A DNA stretch of 36,347 nt from Planctomycetota bacterium. Lineage in GTDB: Bacteria; Planctomycetota; JAFGQW01. Under the pieces are notes generated by a model. It was not told where the DNA came from. It did not search any database and saw only the letters and a list, made by a program, of their open reading frames with translations. This document shows positions 1 to 7,749 of this stretch, piece by piece. Both the position numbers and the translations under genes were made by a program. Within the stretch, counting starts at the first letter, position 1. Every line of letters starts with the position of its first letter. The stretch is taken from assembly GCA_016935485.1 (NCBI GenBank), contig JAFGQW010000147.1:1-36347 (forward strand). The letters are read 5' to 3'.

Positions 1-557
1 GATTTCACCGTGCCCAGCGGGCGGTCCACGATGCGCGCGATCTCCTCGTAGCCGAGTCCCTGGACGTCGCGCAGCACGATCAGCTCGCGATCCTCGGGAT
101 CGAGCGTGCCGAGCACGCCATGGATTCTCGCCGCGGTTTCCTGCTGTCCGATCCTCCGCGTCGGCTCGTAGGTCCGATCCGGGATCTCCACCGCACGGTC
201 CTCCTCGTCCCCGCCGCCGCCGCCCACAAAGACGAGCTTCGGCCCGGCGCCGCGCTTGGGTCTCAGCCTCGAACGGGCCTCGTTCACGGCGATGCGGTAG
301 ATCCAGGTCGCAAACGCCGCCTCGCCGCGAAACCGGGCCAGGCCCACGTAGGCCTTGACGAACACGTCCTGGGTGGTGTCCGCCGCGCGCTCGCGATCGC
401 CCAGGAAGCGGTAGACCAGGCCGTAGATCCGGTCCTGGTGTCGTTCGACCAGGCGATCGAACGCGGCGCGGTCACCGCCCCGGGCGGACGCCACGAGCTC
501 GGCGTCGCTCGGGCCCGCCGGGCGGTCCGTCTCGTTCGATGCGGCGCTTGGATCCAT
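1..557 (-). CDS. ECF-family RNA polymerase sigma factor, 3' end off the window
   Basis: This encodes an extracytoplasmic-function sigma factor that would direct RNA polymerase to a small stress or envelope regulon. I read 185 codons from ATG at 557 to the left edge, so the last residues are missing. Region 2 lies at about residues 31-95 and includes TTQDVFVKAY and FATWIYRIAVNEARSRL, the usual core-binding and -10-melting segments. Residues 100-145 form a Gly/Asp-rich linker. Region 4 starts near residue 146, with LDPEDRELIVLRDVQGLGYEEIA and PLGTVKS at the cut, typical of the -35-binding helix-turn-helix. The ORF track does not list this frame because it is open at the edge. No Shine-Dalgarno is clear before the ATG. 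It lies 127 bp downstream of rodA on the same strand, so it could be read through from the mre operon or have its own promoter. No anti-sigma gene is inside the window; one could lie just to the left. Confidence 0.9.
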   Translation of the reverse strand, partial: MDPSAASNETDRPAGPSDAELVASARGGDRAAFDRLVERHQDRIYGLVYRFLGDRERAADTTQDVFVKAYVGLARFRGEAAFATWIYRIAVNEARSRLRPKRGAGPKLVFVGGGGGDEEDRAVEIPDRTYEPTRRIGQQETAARIHGVLGTLDPEDRELIVLRDVQGLGYEEIARIVDRPLGTVK

Positions 558-683
558 GAGGAGAGGCCAGGTTTCCAGAAAACCGATCGGAATCCGGATT
601 GCCTCCGCGGGGGAATTCTACCCGCTCCCCGGGGATCCCGGCCGGAATCCCGGCGTCCCGGGGGAAGAAACTCCCCGCGCGGT
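558..683 (-). promoter_or_regulatory. Palindrome-rich intergenic region upstream of the ECF sigma gene
   Basis: This 126-bp gap between the rodA stop and the sigma-factor start is dense in short symmetric sequences: AATCCGGATT at 591-600, TCCCCGGGGA at 626-635 and CCGGCCGG at 638-645. On the minus strand two adjacent near-copies read GCCGGGATTCC and GCCGGGATCCC. A TAGAAT hexamer (615-620, minus strand) resembles a -10 box but has no TTGACA-like partner at 16-18 bp. Just after the rodA stop, GGGGA-6 nt-TCCCC (661-676) can form a short stem without a T-run. I infer a promoter/operator region for the sigma gene, but nothing here is a recognised consensus. Confidence 0.3.
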
Positions 684-1817
684 TCAGAGGCGACGCGGCG
701 CCATCGAGACCTCGCGGCGGCCGAGCACATTGACGGCCAGGCCCAGCAGCAGCAGGGTCGTCAGCAGGCTCGAGCCCCCGCCGCTCACCAGCGGCAGCGT
801 GAGCCCGGTGGTGGGGAGCGCCCCGCTCGCCACCGCCGTGTTGACCAGCACCTGCGTGCCCAGCAGCCCGCCCACGCCGACCAGGAGGAGCCGCCCGAAG
901 GGCTCCCGCCACTCCATGGCGGCGCACAGCAGCAGGGCCACCAGCGCGTAGAACAGCCCCAGCACCACCAGGCAGGCCACGAGTCCGCCCTCCTCCGCGA
1001 TCACCGCGAAGATGTAGTCGTTCGACCGGGCGGGCAGGTAACCGCCGATGTTCTGCGGGCCCTCGAACAGCCCGCGCCCCGCCAGTCCGCCGTTGGCTAC
1101 CGCGATCCTGGCGTTCAAGGGCTGGTAGAGATCGAAGCTGCCGTGGCGCGCCTCGTCCCACGCGAGAAACGTCCAGATGCGCGCGCGCTGGTAGTCCTTG
1201 AGCCCCCAGAGCACGCCCGCCGCAACCGAGACCGCGAGCACCGCGAGCAGCACCGCCGCCACCCGCCGCCGCACGCCCGAGGCCCACACCATCACGCCGA
1301 CGATCGGCAGGTAGAGGAGCGCCATCCCGAGATCGGGCTGGCGGACGACGAGCGCGACGGGAAGAAGCGTGAGCAGACACGGCCAAGCGAGCCGCCGCCA
1401 GCCGTACCCCTTCTCCGCGTACATGAGCGTCCGCGCCAGCACCAGCAGCAAGCCGAGCTTCATGAGCTCCGAGGGCTGGAACCCGATCGAGCCCGAGATC
1501 GCGAGCCACCGCCGCGAGCTGTGGCGCACCTCGCCGAACAGCGCGGTCGCCACCAGCAGCACCAGGCAGGCCCCGTAGATCGGCCACGCCAGCCGCCCGA
1601 CCGTGCGGTACGACGGGAGCTGCACCGCCGCGAACGCCACCAGCCCCAGCCCGATCCAGCGGAGCTGGCCGAGCGGCGCTGGGGCGTAACGGTCGGTGTC
1701 GGCGAGGTAGGTCGACGAGACGTAGAACACGAAGCCGCCGCCGAGCAGGAAGAGGCCGATCAGCACCAGCAGCGCGCGGTAGGGATGGATCCGCGAGGCG
1801 CCGAGCGCGGTCTTCAT
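684..1817 (-). CDS. rodA: Rod-shape SEDS peptidoglycan glycosyltransferase RodA
   Basis: This is a SEDS-family polytopic membrane protein (377 aa, close to the usual 370-400) that polymerises lipid II into glycan strands and works with the class B PBP encoded just upstream. Visible family motifs are QPSELMKLG, RQPDLGMALLYLP, a DYQRARI segment, NDYIFAVIAEEGG near residue 265 (the region holding the catalytic Asp, TDFIF in well-studied RodA) and a C-terminal LPLVSGGGSSLL where most family members have P-x-I-S-x-G-G-S-S. About ten hydrophobic helices are evident. The ATG at 1817 overlaps the mrdA stop by 4 nt (ATGA), so the two are translationally coupled. The ORF track extends this frame to 2216, but the upstream part is antisense-type shadow of mrdA. 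It is the last gene of the mre operon. The NDY and SGGGSS variants are conservative, and I expect it to be active. FtsW is excluded only by context (mre operon and PBP2 partner). Confidence 0.95.
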   Translation of the reverse strand: MKTALGASRIHPYRALLVLIGLFLLGGGFVFYVSSTYLADTDRYAPAPLGQLRWIGLGLVAFAAVQLPSYRTVGRLAWPIYGACLVLLVATALFGEVRHSSRRWLAISGSIGFQPSELMKLGLLLVLARTLMYAEKGYGWRRLAWPCLLTLLPVALVVRQPDLGMALLYLPIVGVMVWASGVRRRVAAVLLAVLAVSVAAGVLWGLKDYQRARIWTFLAWDEARHGSFDLYQPLNARIAVANGGLAGRGLFEGPQNIGGYLPARSNDYIFAVIAEEGGLVACLVVLGLFYALVALLLCAAMEWREPFGRLLLVGVGGLLGTQVLVNTAVASGALPTTGLTLPLVSGGGSSLLTTLLLLGLAVNVLGRREVSMAPRRL

Positions 1818-4513
1818 CGCCGTGCCGTCCCCTCCGCCGGCCGCGCCGTGCCGAAGTAGTGCTCGAGGAAGTCCGCCGCCAGCGGCACCGCCGCCGCGCC
1901 GCCCGACAGGCCGCGGTGCTCCAGGTAGACGACCACCACGATCTCCGGACGATCGGCCGGAGCGAAGCCCGCGAACCAGGCGTGCCGCGGGAGCGCGCTC
2001 GGCTGCCGGCGCGAGCCGAACGTGGCGGTGCCGGTCTTGCCCGCCACCGCGATGCCGCGCTCCGCCAGGCGGCCAAACCCCTCGTGCTGGGCGGTGCCGC
2101 GGCGGACCGCGTGCTGCATCCCGGTGACGAGCAGCTCGGCGTGCGCGGCCGGAAACGCGCGCCGCGCCGCGCCCTGCCGGTACGGGCTCTGCTCGACGAC
2201 GAACGGCGGGCGCCACAGCCCGCGCTGCGCCACAGCCGCGTACAGCACCGCAAGGTGCAGCGGCGACACGTAGACCGGGTCCTGGCCGATGGCCATGTTC
2301 CGCATCTCGGCCTCGCTTGCCGGCATGCGGATCCGCCCGGCGTACCGCGCGGCGTCATCGCCCCAGAGCGGCGGCTGGTCGAAGTGGAAGGCGCGAAACG
2401 TCCGGTCGAACGCGTCCCGGAGCCCGCGTTCGTGGAGGGCTCGGGCCACCTTCGCGAAGTACGCGTTGCAGGAATGGCAGAGCGCCTCGTGGAAGTCGAC
2501 GCTCGCCGCACCGCCCGCATGCCCCGCGTAGGCGCAGCCCGGCGTGGGGCCGCCCGGCAGCCGCCCCCAGCACGAGAACGCCGTGTGCTCGTCCTGGATC
2601 ACGCCGTGCTCCAGGCCGACCAGGGCGGTGAAGATCTTGAACACCGATCCGGGCAGCGCCGGCTCGAGGGCGCGGCTGGCGAGCGGCCGGTCGGGCGACT
2701 GCCTGCGGTCGGCCAGACGCGCCAGCGCCCCGGGCTCGCGCAGCGCGCGGGGCTCGTAGCTCGGGTCGGTCGCCAGCACCCGCACCGCGCCGCACCGCGG
2801 GTCGAGCGCCACCAGCGCGCCGCCCCCCATGCCGACGTGCTGCTCCGCGCCCTGCCGGCGCGCCCGGTCCGCGGCGAGCAACGCCTCCGCCTGGCGCTGC
2901 AGCGCCTCGTCGAGCGTGAGCGTGACGTCCGCCCCGTCGACGGCGGCGGCCTCGTGGATGACCAGGGGACGGCGGGCGCCGGGCACGTGGACGAAGCGCA
3001 GGATGCCGCGCCGCCCGCGCAGCCGCTCGTCGTAGCGCCGCTCGATCCCCTCGATCCCGACGTCCCGGTCGCCGACGTGCGGCCGGGCGAGCAGCGCTTC
3101 CTCCAGCGCCACGAAGGCGCGCGCCTCCTCGCGGCTGCGCATCCCCGACTGCGAGAGGATACGCCGCTGTAGCGCTTCGATGCGCCACCGGGCGACGGCC
3201 TGCAACCGCGGCACCCAGCCCAGCACCGCGTCCGGATCCAGCGGGTCCGGCGGCGCCACGTCCTCGAGCCAGGCCGCCGGAACCTCGCCGGTCCACCCCA
3301 CGAGATGCGGCGCGAACCCCTGCTCCCAGCGGCGGTCGGAGTACTCCTGCACCGCGAAGCCCTGAAGACGCCGGTCGACGCTGGCGCGGTGGAGCTCCAC
3401 GACGACGTCGTAGGGCACGGACCGCGCCGGCGTGCGCTCGCGTCCCAGGTGGTCGCGGAGGATCTTGCGGCAGCGCATCCTCGCCTCCCGCCCGAGGCGA
3501 GACAGCGACTCCAGCCACCAGAGCGAATCGCCGGCAGAGGTGCGTGCTCGACCGAGACCCGCGGCGGCCGCCTGCAGCTCGCGGCGCGCGCCGTCCTCGG
3601 CGCGGACGACCTGCCGCCAGAGCTGCACCTCGAGGTCGTCGCCGAGCGCCGCGGCGAGCGCACGAAACGCTTGCGCCTCGCCGGCGAGCCGTTCGTACCG
3701 CGCCTCGAGCGCCGCCGACTCGCCCTCACCGAGCGCCGCGCGCAGCGGGCGCCAGCCGTCGCGCGGCTCCCGCACGAACGCCTGCACGCGGGCGAGCGCA
3801 CCCCCACCCAGGACCGCATCGAGCTGGGCCGCGAGGCTGCCGTCGAGCGGGCACTCCTCCCGGTCCGCGGGCGCGGCGGCGGCCACGGTGCCGGCGCGCG
3901 CGCCGGATTGGCGCGCGCCCAGCACCAGGAAGATCGGGGCCGCAAGCAGCCGGTCCCACTCGGCGCGCGGATCCCGGACGATCGCGGCGAGATGCCGGGC
4001 GCGGCGTGCGATCTCAGCCTCGAGCATCCGGTCGTGCGCGCGATCGAGCTCCGCGAGACGTTCGGCGAGCTCGGCACGGCGGTCCTCCGCACCGGCGCCG
4101 GGAGCGGCCGCCACCCCGCCGGGTTCGCGCTCGAGGGTCTCGAGCTGCGCCGCAAGCGCGGCCCGGGCGGCGGCGCGCTCGGCCGCCTCCCGGCCGTGCA
4201 CCAACCAGAAGCCCTGCTTCGCCTCGAGCTTGCCGAGCGCCGCAGCGAGCGCCGCCGGCGGCCAGCGGTCGCGTACGCGGCCGGGCTCGATCCTGAGATC
4301 GAAGCGATGTTCGCTCCGCGCCACCACCGCGCCGCCTTCGAGCCGGATGGACCCGCGGATCGGCGGGCTGAACAGACGCCGGGTGCGGTGGTCCTCGCCC
4401 TTGGCCACCCACGCATCGCGCTCGACGACCTGCAGGCGAACGAGGTGGGCGATCACGAGGAGGTTCGCCACCCCGAAGAGCACGAGCACCTGGGCCAGTC
4501 GCTTGGCGAGCAT
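1814..4513 (-). CDS. mrdA: Penicillin-binding protein 2 with a large insertion
   Basis: This class B PBP is the transpeptidase that crosslinks the wall made by RodA during elongation. It has an N-terminal membrane helix at residues 7-26 and a pedestal/dimerisation domain containing RGSIRLEGG (about 53-61). The penicillin-binding domain (about 550-890) holds all three catalytic motifs: SVFK at 623-626 (the nucleophile Ser), SCN at 681-683 and KTGT at 826-829. The protein has 899 residues, compared with about 580-650 for most PBP2s. The excess is mainly an Ala/Arg/Glu-rich, probably helical segment at about residues 85-360 between the two halves of the pedestal. The pedestal resumes around PYDVVVELH and YDERLRGRRGILRF. 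The gene abuts mreD (stop at 4514) and overlaps rodA by 4 nt. FtsI/PBP3 is unlikely given the rodA and mre neighbours. The function is secure; the role of the insertion is unknown. Confidence 0.95.
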   Translation of the reverse strand: MLAKRLAQVLVLFGVANLLVIAHLVRLQVVERDAWVAKGEDHRTRRLFSPPIRGSIRLEGGAVVARSEHRFDLRIEPGRVRDRWPPAALAAALGKLEAKQGFWLVHGREAAERAAARAALAAQLETLEREPGGVAAAPGAGAEDRRAELAERLAELDRAHDRMLEAEIARRARHLAAIVRDPRAEWDRLLAAPIFLVLGARQSGARAGTVAAAAPADREECPLDGSLAAQLDAVLGGGALARVQAFVREPRDGWRPLRAALGEGESAALEARYERLAGEAQAFRALAAALGDDLEVQLWRQVVRAEDGARRELQAAAAGLGRARTSAGDSLWWLESLSRLGREARMRCRKILRDHLGRERTPARSVPYDVVVELHRASVDRRLQGFAVQEYSDRRWEQGFAPHLVGWTGEVPAAWLEDVAPPDPLDPDAVLGWVPRLQAVARWRIEALQRRILSQSGMRSREEARAFVALEEALLARPHVGDRDVGIEGIERRYDERLRGRRGILRFVHVPGARRPLVIHEAAAVDGADVTLTLDEALQRQAEALLAADRARRQGAEQHVGMGGGALVALDPRCGAVRVLATDPSYEPRALREPGALARLADRRQSPDRPLASRALEPALPGSVFKIFTALVGLEHGVIQDEHTAFSCWGRLPGGPTPGCAYAGHAGGAASVDFHEALCHSCNAYFAKVARALHERGLRDAFDRTFRAFHFDQPPLWGDDAARYAGRIRMPASEAEMRNMAIGQDPVYVSPLHLAVLYAAVAQRGLWRPPFVVEQSPYRQGAARRAFPAAHAELLVTGMQHAVRRGTAQHEGFGRLAERGIAVAGKTGTATFGSRRQPSALPRHAWFAGFAPADRPEIVVVVYLEHRGLSGGAAAVPLAADFLEHYFGTARPAEGTARR

Positions 4514-5005
4514 TCACCCCCCCGCCCGCGGCAGCAGTCCGCGCCGCCACCGCTCCGGACGCAGCAGTACGCGGTCGACGAGGAAGATGAAAACCGGCGC
4601 GGCCAGCGCCGTCGGCGCGGCGACGGCCAGCGCCCCCGCCAGCAGCGCGAGCCGGCCGGAGTGCGGATAGGCGACCATCAGCGGCACGACGGCCCCCGCC
4701 TCGAGAATCGCCCCGAGCACGAAGGTGAGCCACACCTGGTTGAGCGGCCGCGCGGCGTAGAACCCGCGCCGGAGCCCCACCACGACCCCCACGCCGCCCG
4801 CGGCCAGCACGAGGTGAAACCAGGTGGGATCCAGAGAGGCGCTGCCGCGCGCGAACGCCACGAGCAGCACCGGCAGCACGAGCCGCCGGAGCTCGATCCG
4901 CGTGGCCGCGAATCCAAGCAGCAGCACGAACGGATCGAGGCAGGCCGGCAGATCGGGCGCGAACACCGCCGCGACCACGGTGAGCAGGAGGAACATCGCG
5001 ATCAT
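4514..5005 (-). CDS. mreD: Rod-shape-determining membrane protein MreD
   Basis: This small integral membrane protein (163 aa) has about five hydrophobic segments, the length and topology expected of MreD, which together with MreC links cytoplasmic MreB filaments to periplasmic PBP2/RodA. Sequence identity is poor in this family, so the call rests on topology and position: it sits exactly between mreC and mrdA. Its ATG at 5005 overlaps the mreC stop by 4 nt and its stop touches the mrdA start. A second in-frame ATG at 4996 (MFLLL) is an alternative start. The central region LNQVWLTFVLGAILEAGAVVP and the C-terminal basic tail RPERWRRG are visible, but I know no functional motif in them. Confidence 0.8.
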   Translation of the reverse strand: MIAMFLLLTVVAAVFAPDLPACLDPFVLLLGFAATRIELRRLVLPVLLVAFARGSASLDPTWFHLVLAAGGVGVVVGLRRGFYAARPLNQVWLTFVLGAILEAGAVVPLMVAYPHSGRLALLAGALAVAAPTALAAPVFIFLVDRVLLRPERWRRGLLPRAGG

Positions 5006-6273
5006 CGCGCGTCATCCAGCGGCCAGGCGAGATCGCGCGGCGGGCGCGCAAACCGCCCGACCTGGAGTCCAGCGCCGCGCGCAGGCCGCGCGGGCCGCTC
5101 CAGGACCACGAAACCGCCCGCCGACGAGCTTACCACTTCCCCGAGCACAAGACCAACCCCGCCCGCCCCCCGGTCGGGTCCGACCACCAGGAGATCTCCG
5201 GCCTCGGGCGCGACCCGGGCCTCGAGGCAGCCGCCGTGAACCCGGGTGCCGTCGCGCCGGCCGCCGCGGAACACGGCGCCGCCGGGACTCTCCAGGCGAC
5301 CGGGCTCCGCCGGCCGGAGGATCAGGACGTGGCAGTAGAACCCCGGGTCCTCGACGAGGCGCACGCGGGCGACCCGGCCCGCCGCCGTGTGGACCCAGCC
5401 CTCGAGGTACGCCCCGCTGGCCACGGGAGCGTCCGGCGGCACCGGCCCGCCGCCCTCGCACACGATCAGCACCGAGCCCCGGAGCGGGCTGGCGTCCCAG
5501 CTCCGGACCACACGGGCCGGCCGCCAGTCCCCGGACCCCTCGCCCCGAGGGCCGAACCGGTGGATCCTCTCCCCCCGCTGGAGGCGGAGCCCGAGCACAC
5601 GCCGCGGCTCGAAGAAGGGCTCCACGCACGAGCCGCCGCCCTCGGCGCCGCCGGCCTTGAGCCGGCCGACCGGCAGGCCGGCGGGGACCTCGCGCACAAC
5701 GTCGCGATCGATCGCCGTGGTGACGACCGCGCCGCGCTCGATCTCCGCGCGGAGCGCGCTCCGGTTCTCGGGATCTTCGATCTCGAGTCCGCCGCCGCGC
5801 CGCGATCCGGTGAGCACCATCCGCCCGCTCCCGGCGCAGCCGAGCCACCACGCCTCGGCGTCGACCACGGTCCGGATGCGCGCGAAACCGGCGGCCACCG
5901 CGTCCACCTCGCCGGCGAGGCAGATCGGACCGCCCTGCGGCTCGCGGAAGCCGGCCACGTCACCGAGGGCGACGCCGTCGCGCCGGCCGCGGTCCACTAC
6001 CACGTGCGCGCGGTCGCCCGCCAGGCGGACGGCCACGACCCGCGCGCACCCGTCCGGCCCGGCCCGGTTCCACGCACGCTCGAGGAACGCCGCGACCGCC
6101 GGCGGCGGCGCCGGGAGCGCCGCGTCCCGCCGGGCGGCCTCCGCGCAGGGGTGGCGCAGCGCCGCCACCGCGGCCTGCACGGCCACCTCGAGCGCATCGC
6201 GCACCGGCGTGCGCAGCACGAGGAACACAACCGCCGCGGCGTAGAGGAGCCCCGCCAGCGGCCACCGCCGCAT
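5002..6273 (-). CDS. mreC: MreC-like rod-shape protein with duplicated beta domain
   Basis: This periplasmic scaffold protein (423 aa) is anchored by one N-terminal helix (residues 7-22) and is predicted to activate PBP2-RodA. Canonical MreC is about 280-330 aa. The usual long coiled coil is reduced to a short stretch around 25-70. A first complete MreC-type beta region runs from about 79 to 235, with VVVDRGRRDGVALGDVAG, a GLEIEDPEN strand and an IERGAVVTT...PAGLPVGRL end. From about 262 to 420 a second region repeats the pattern: APVASGAYLEGWV, AGRVARVRLVEDPGF, and AGDLLVVGP...VGLVLGEVV. The gene starts 2 nt after the mreB stop and overlaps mreD by 4 nt. Identity as MreC comes from position plus the first beta region. 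The duplication is my own reading and needs structural comparison. Confidence 0.85.
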   Translation of the reverse strand: MRRWPLAGLLYAAAVVFLVLRTPVRDALEVAVQAAVAALRHPCAEAARRDAALPAPPPAVAAFLERAWNRAGPDGCARVVAVRLAGDRAHVVVDRGRRDGVALGDVAGFREPQGGPICLAGEVDAVAAGFARIRTVVDAEAWWLGCAGSGRMVLTGSRRGGGLEIEDPENRSALRAEIERGAVVTTAIDRDVVREVPAGLPVGRLKAGGAEGGGSCVEPFFEPRRVLGLRLQRGERIHRFGPRGEGSGDWRPARVVRSWDASPLRGSVLIVCEGGGPVPPDAPVASGAYLEGWVHTAAGRVARVRLVEDPGFYCHVLILRPAEPGRLESPGGAVFRGGRRDGTRVHGGCLEARVAPEAGDLLVVGPDRGAGGVGLVLGEVVSSSAGGFVVLERPARPARGAGLQVGRFARPPRDLAWPLDDAR

Positions 6274-6275
6274 GG

Positions 6276-7328
6276 CTACTCGGACTCGGCGGTCTCAAGG
6301 ATCTCGTGGAGCAGATCCAGCTGATCCAGGATCTCGTTGATTCCGCGGGCCACGGCGGTGCGAGGATCCGCCGCCACGGAGACCGGCAGCTTGATCTCCT
6401 CGGCGATGATCTCGTCGATCCCCCTCAGCAGCACCCCGCCGCCGGTGAGCGTGATCCCGGTGTCGACGAGATCGGCGGAAATCTCCGGCGGTGTCTGCTC
6501 GAGCGTCGTGCGGATCGCCTGGATGATGGCGCGCACCGGAGGCTGCAGGGCCTCCCGGATCTCGGTCGAGGTGATGTTGGTCCGACGGGGCAGGTGGTCC
6601 TTGAGATCGCGCCCGCGGATCTCCATCTCGTACTCCTGCGCGATCGGGTAGGCGCTGCCGATCTCGATCTTGATCCGCTCCGCGGTCTGCTCGCCGATCA
6701 GGAGGTTGTACTTCTTGCGCACGAACTGGATGATCGCCTGGTCCATCTCGTCGCCGGCCACGCGGATGCTCGTCTTCTGCACCAGCGACGCCAGGCTCAG
6801 CACCGCCACCTCGGTGGTGCCGCCGCCCACGTCCACGATGAGGTGGCCGCGCGGCTCGTTGATGGGCAGGTTCACGCCCAGGCCGGCCGCGAGCGGCTCC
6901 TTGATCAGGAACACCCGGCGGGCGCCCGCGCGCTCCGCGCAGTTGATCACCGCGCGCTTCTCGACCGCCGTGATGCCCGAGGGGATCGACATGAGCACGC
7001 GCGGCCGGATCCACGAGCCCCCGTGGGCCTTGCGCAGGAAGTAGCGGATCATCGCCTCGGTGATCTCGAAGTCGGCGATGACCCCGTTCTTCATGGGCCG
7101 GATGGCCATGATGCTGCCGGGCGCCTTGCCCAGCATCTTCTTGGCGGACTCCCCCACGGCGGTCCCGTTCATGAGGACCCGGTTGGTGCCGCGCTTGACG
7201 GCGACCACGGAGGGCTCGTCCAGCACGATCCCCGCCCCGCGCACCGCGACGAGCGTGCTGGCGGTGCCGAGATCCATGCCGACGTCCGCGGAGAACTTGC
7301 CCAGCAGCCAGTCGATCGGCGACCTCAT
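6276..7328 (-). CDS. mreB: Rod-shape actin homologue MreB
   Basis: This cytoplasmic actin-fold ATPase (350 aa, family-typical) polymerises under the membrane and positions the elongation machinery. The phosphate-1 loop DVGMDLGTASTLV is near residue 15, the phosphate-2 region IVDVGGGTTEVAVLS near 167 and the adenosine motif LTGGGVLLRG near 295. MSIPSGITAVEKRAV and AGDEMDQAI are also highly characteristic. ATG at 7328 is chosen because GGGAGGG lies about 8 nt upstream; the ORF track's longer version adds a low-complexity Arg/Ala leader. It is the first gene of the mre operon. A terminator for the preceding cassette lies about 140 bp upstream, so the operon should have its own promoter in 7329-7465, but I see no convincing -35/-10 pair there. 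Confidence 0.98.
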   Translation of the reverse strand: MRSPIDWLLGKFSADVGMDLGTASTLVAVRGAGIVLDEPSVVAVKRGTNRVLMNGTAVGESAKKMLGKAPGSIMAIRPMKNGVIADFEITEAMIRYFLRKAHGGSWIRPRVLMSIPSGITAVEKRAVINCAERAGARRVFLIKEPLAAGLGVNLPINEPRGHLIVDVGGGTTEVAVLSLASLVQKTSIRVAGDEMDQAIIQFVRKKYNLLIGEQTAERIKIEIGSAYPIAQEYEMEIRGRDLKDHLPRRTNITSTEIREALQPPVRAIIQAIRTTLEQTPPEISADLVDTGITLTGGGVLLRGIDEIIAEEIKLPVSVAADPRTAVARGINEILDQLDLLHEILETAESE

Positions 7329-7454
7329 GCGTGTGCCCTCCCGCGCCCTTGCCCTGTCCGCCGTTCCGTCGCCAACCCGGTCCGTCGCGGCCGCCCGCAC
7401 CGCCGACGCCCACCCCCGGCGCCGGCGCCCCGGCCAGGGGGCTCGGCCTCGCAA

Positions 7455-7489
7455 GGTATAAGAAACGGGCCCGGACGAGGCCGGGCCCG
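7455..7489 (-). terminator. Rho-independent-type terminator of the microprotein cassette
   Basis: A perfect 9-bp GC stem (CGGGCCCGG, 7466-7474, with CCGGGCCCG, 7481-7489; 6-nt loop) lies 32 bp beyond the stop of the 56-aa gene. On the minus strand it is followed by TTTCTTATACC, a short T-rich run. This is the clearest intrinsic terminator in the window. It separates the upstream two-gene cassette from mreB. The TTATAC in the tail could also serve as a -10 element for mreB, but without a -35 partner I do not call it. Confidence 0.7.
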
Positions 7490-7520
7490 CGCGGCATTCA
7501 ACAAGGGGTCGAGCGTCGCG

Positions 7521-7691
7521 TCAACCGAGAAGCCCGGCCTGATAGTCGTTGCTCAGCTTGATGAGGGTGATGATGATCGCCACCAGCAAGCCCACCGTGG
7601 TGATGATCACGAGGCCGGTCGCCAGCACGTCCTCGGACGGCGACTCTTCCTCGATCACCTCGTCGAGATCCATCAGTTCTTCAGCGGCCAT
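7521..7691 (-). CDS. 56-residue acidic single-span membrane microprotein
   Basis: I do not recognise this gene. It encodes 56 aa: an acidic N-terminal 22 residues (MAAEELMDLDEVIEEESPSE), one strongly hydrophobic helix (about residues 24-45, ATGLVIITTVGLLVAIIITL) and a short tail, KLSNDYQAGLLG. The acidic part should face the cytoplasm only if the helix inserts N-in; the Lys after the helix gives weak guidance. ATG at 7691 has GGAG about 10 nt upstream; the longer ORF-track version is unlikely. It lies 58 bp after the coiled-coil gene and just before a strong terminator, so it is probably the second gene of a two-gene transcript. Reality is supported by the RBS, the membrane-type composition and the terminator placement. 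Function is unknown; proximity to mreB suggests an envelope or morphogenesis role. Confidence 0.75.
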   Translation of the reverse strand: MAAEELMDLDEVIEEESPSEDVLATGLVIITTVGLLVAIIITLIKLSNDYQAGLLG

Positions 7692-7749
7692 GTATCGTTC
7701 ACTCCGTCTCCCGGGGAATCGCCCCCCGTGGGTTCTCGGAAACAGGACC

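Noticed and set aside
120-1859. A 579-aa plus-strand ORF over the sigma factor and rodA
   Set aside because: Composition is Arg/Gln/His/Pro-rich low complexity, antisense to two well-supported genes.
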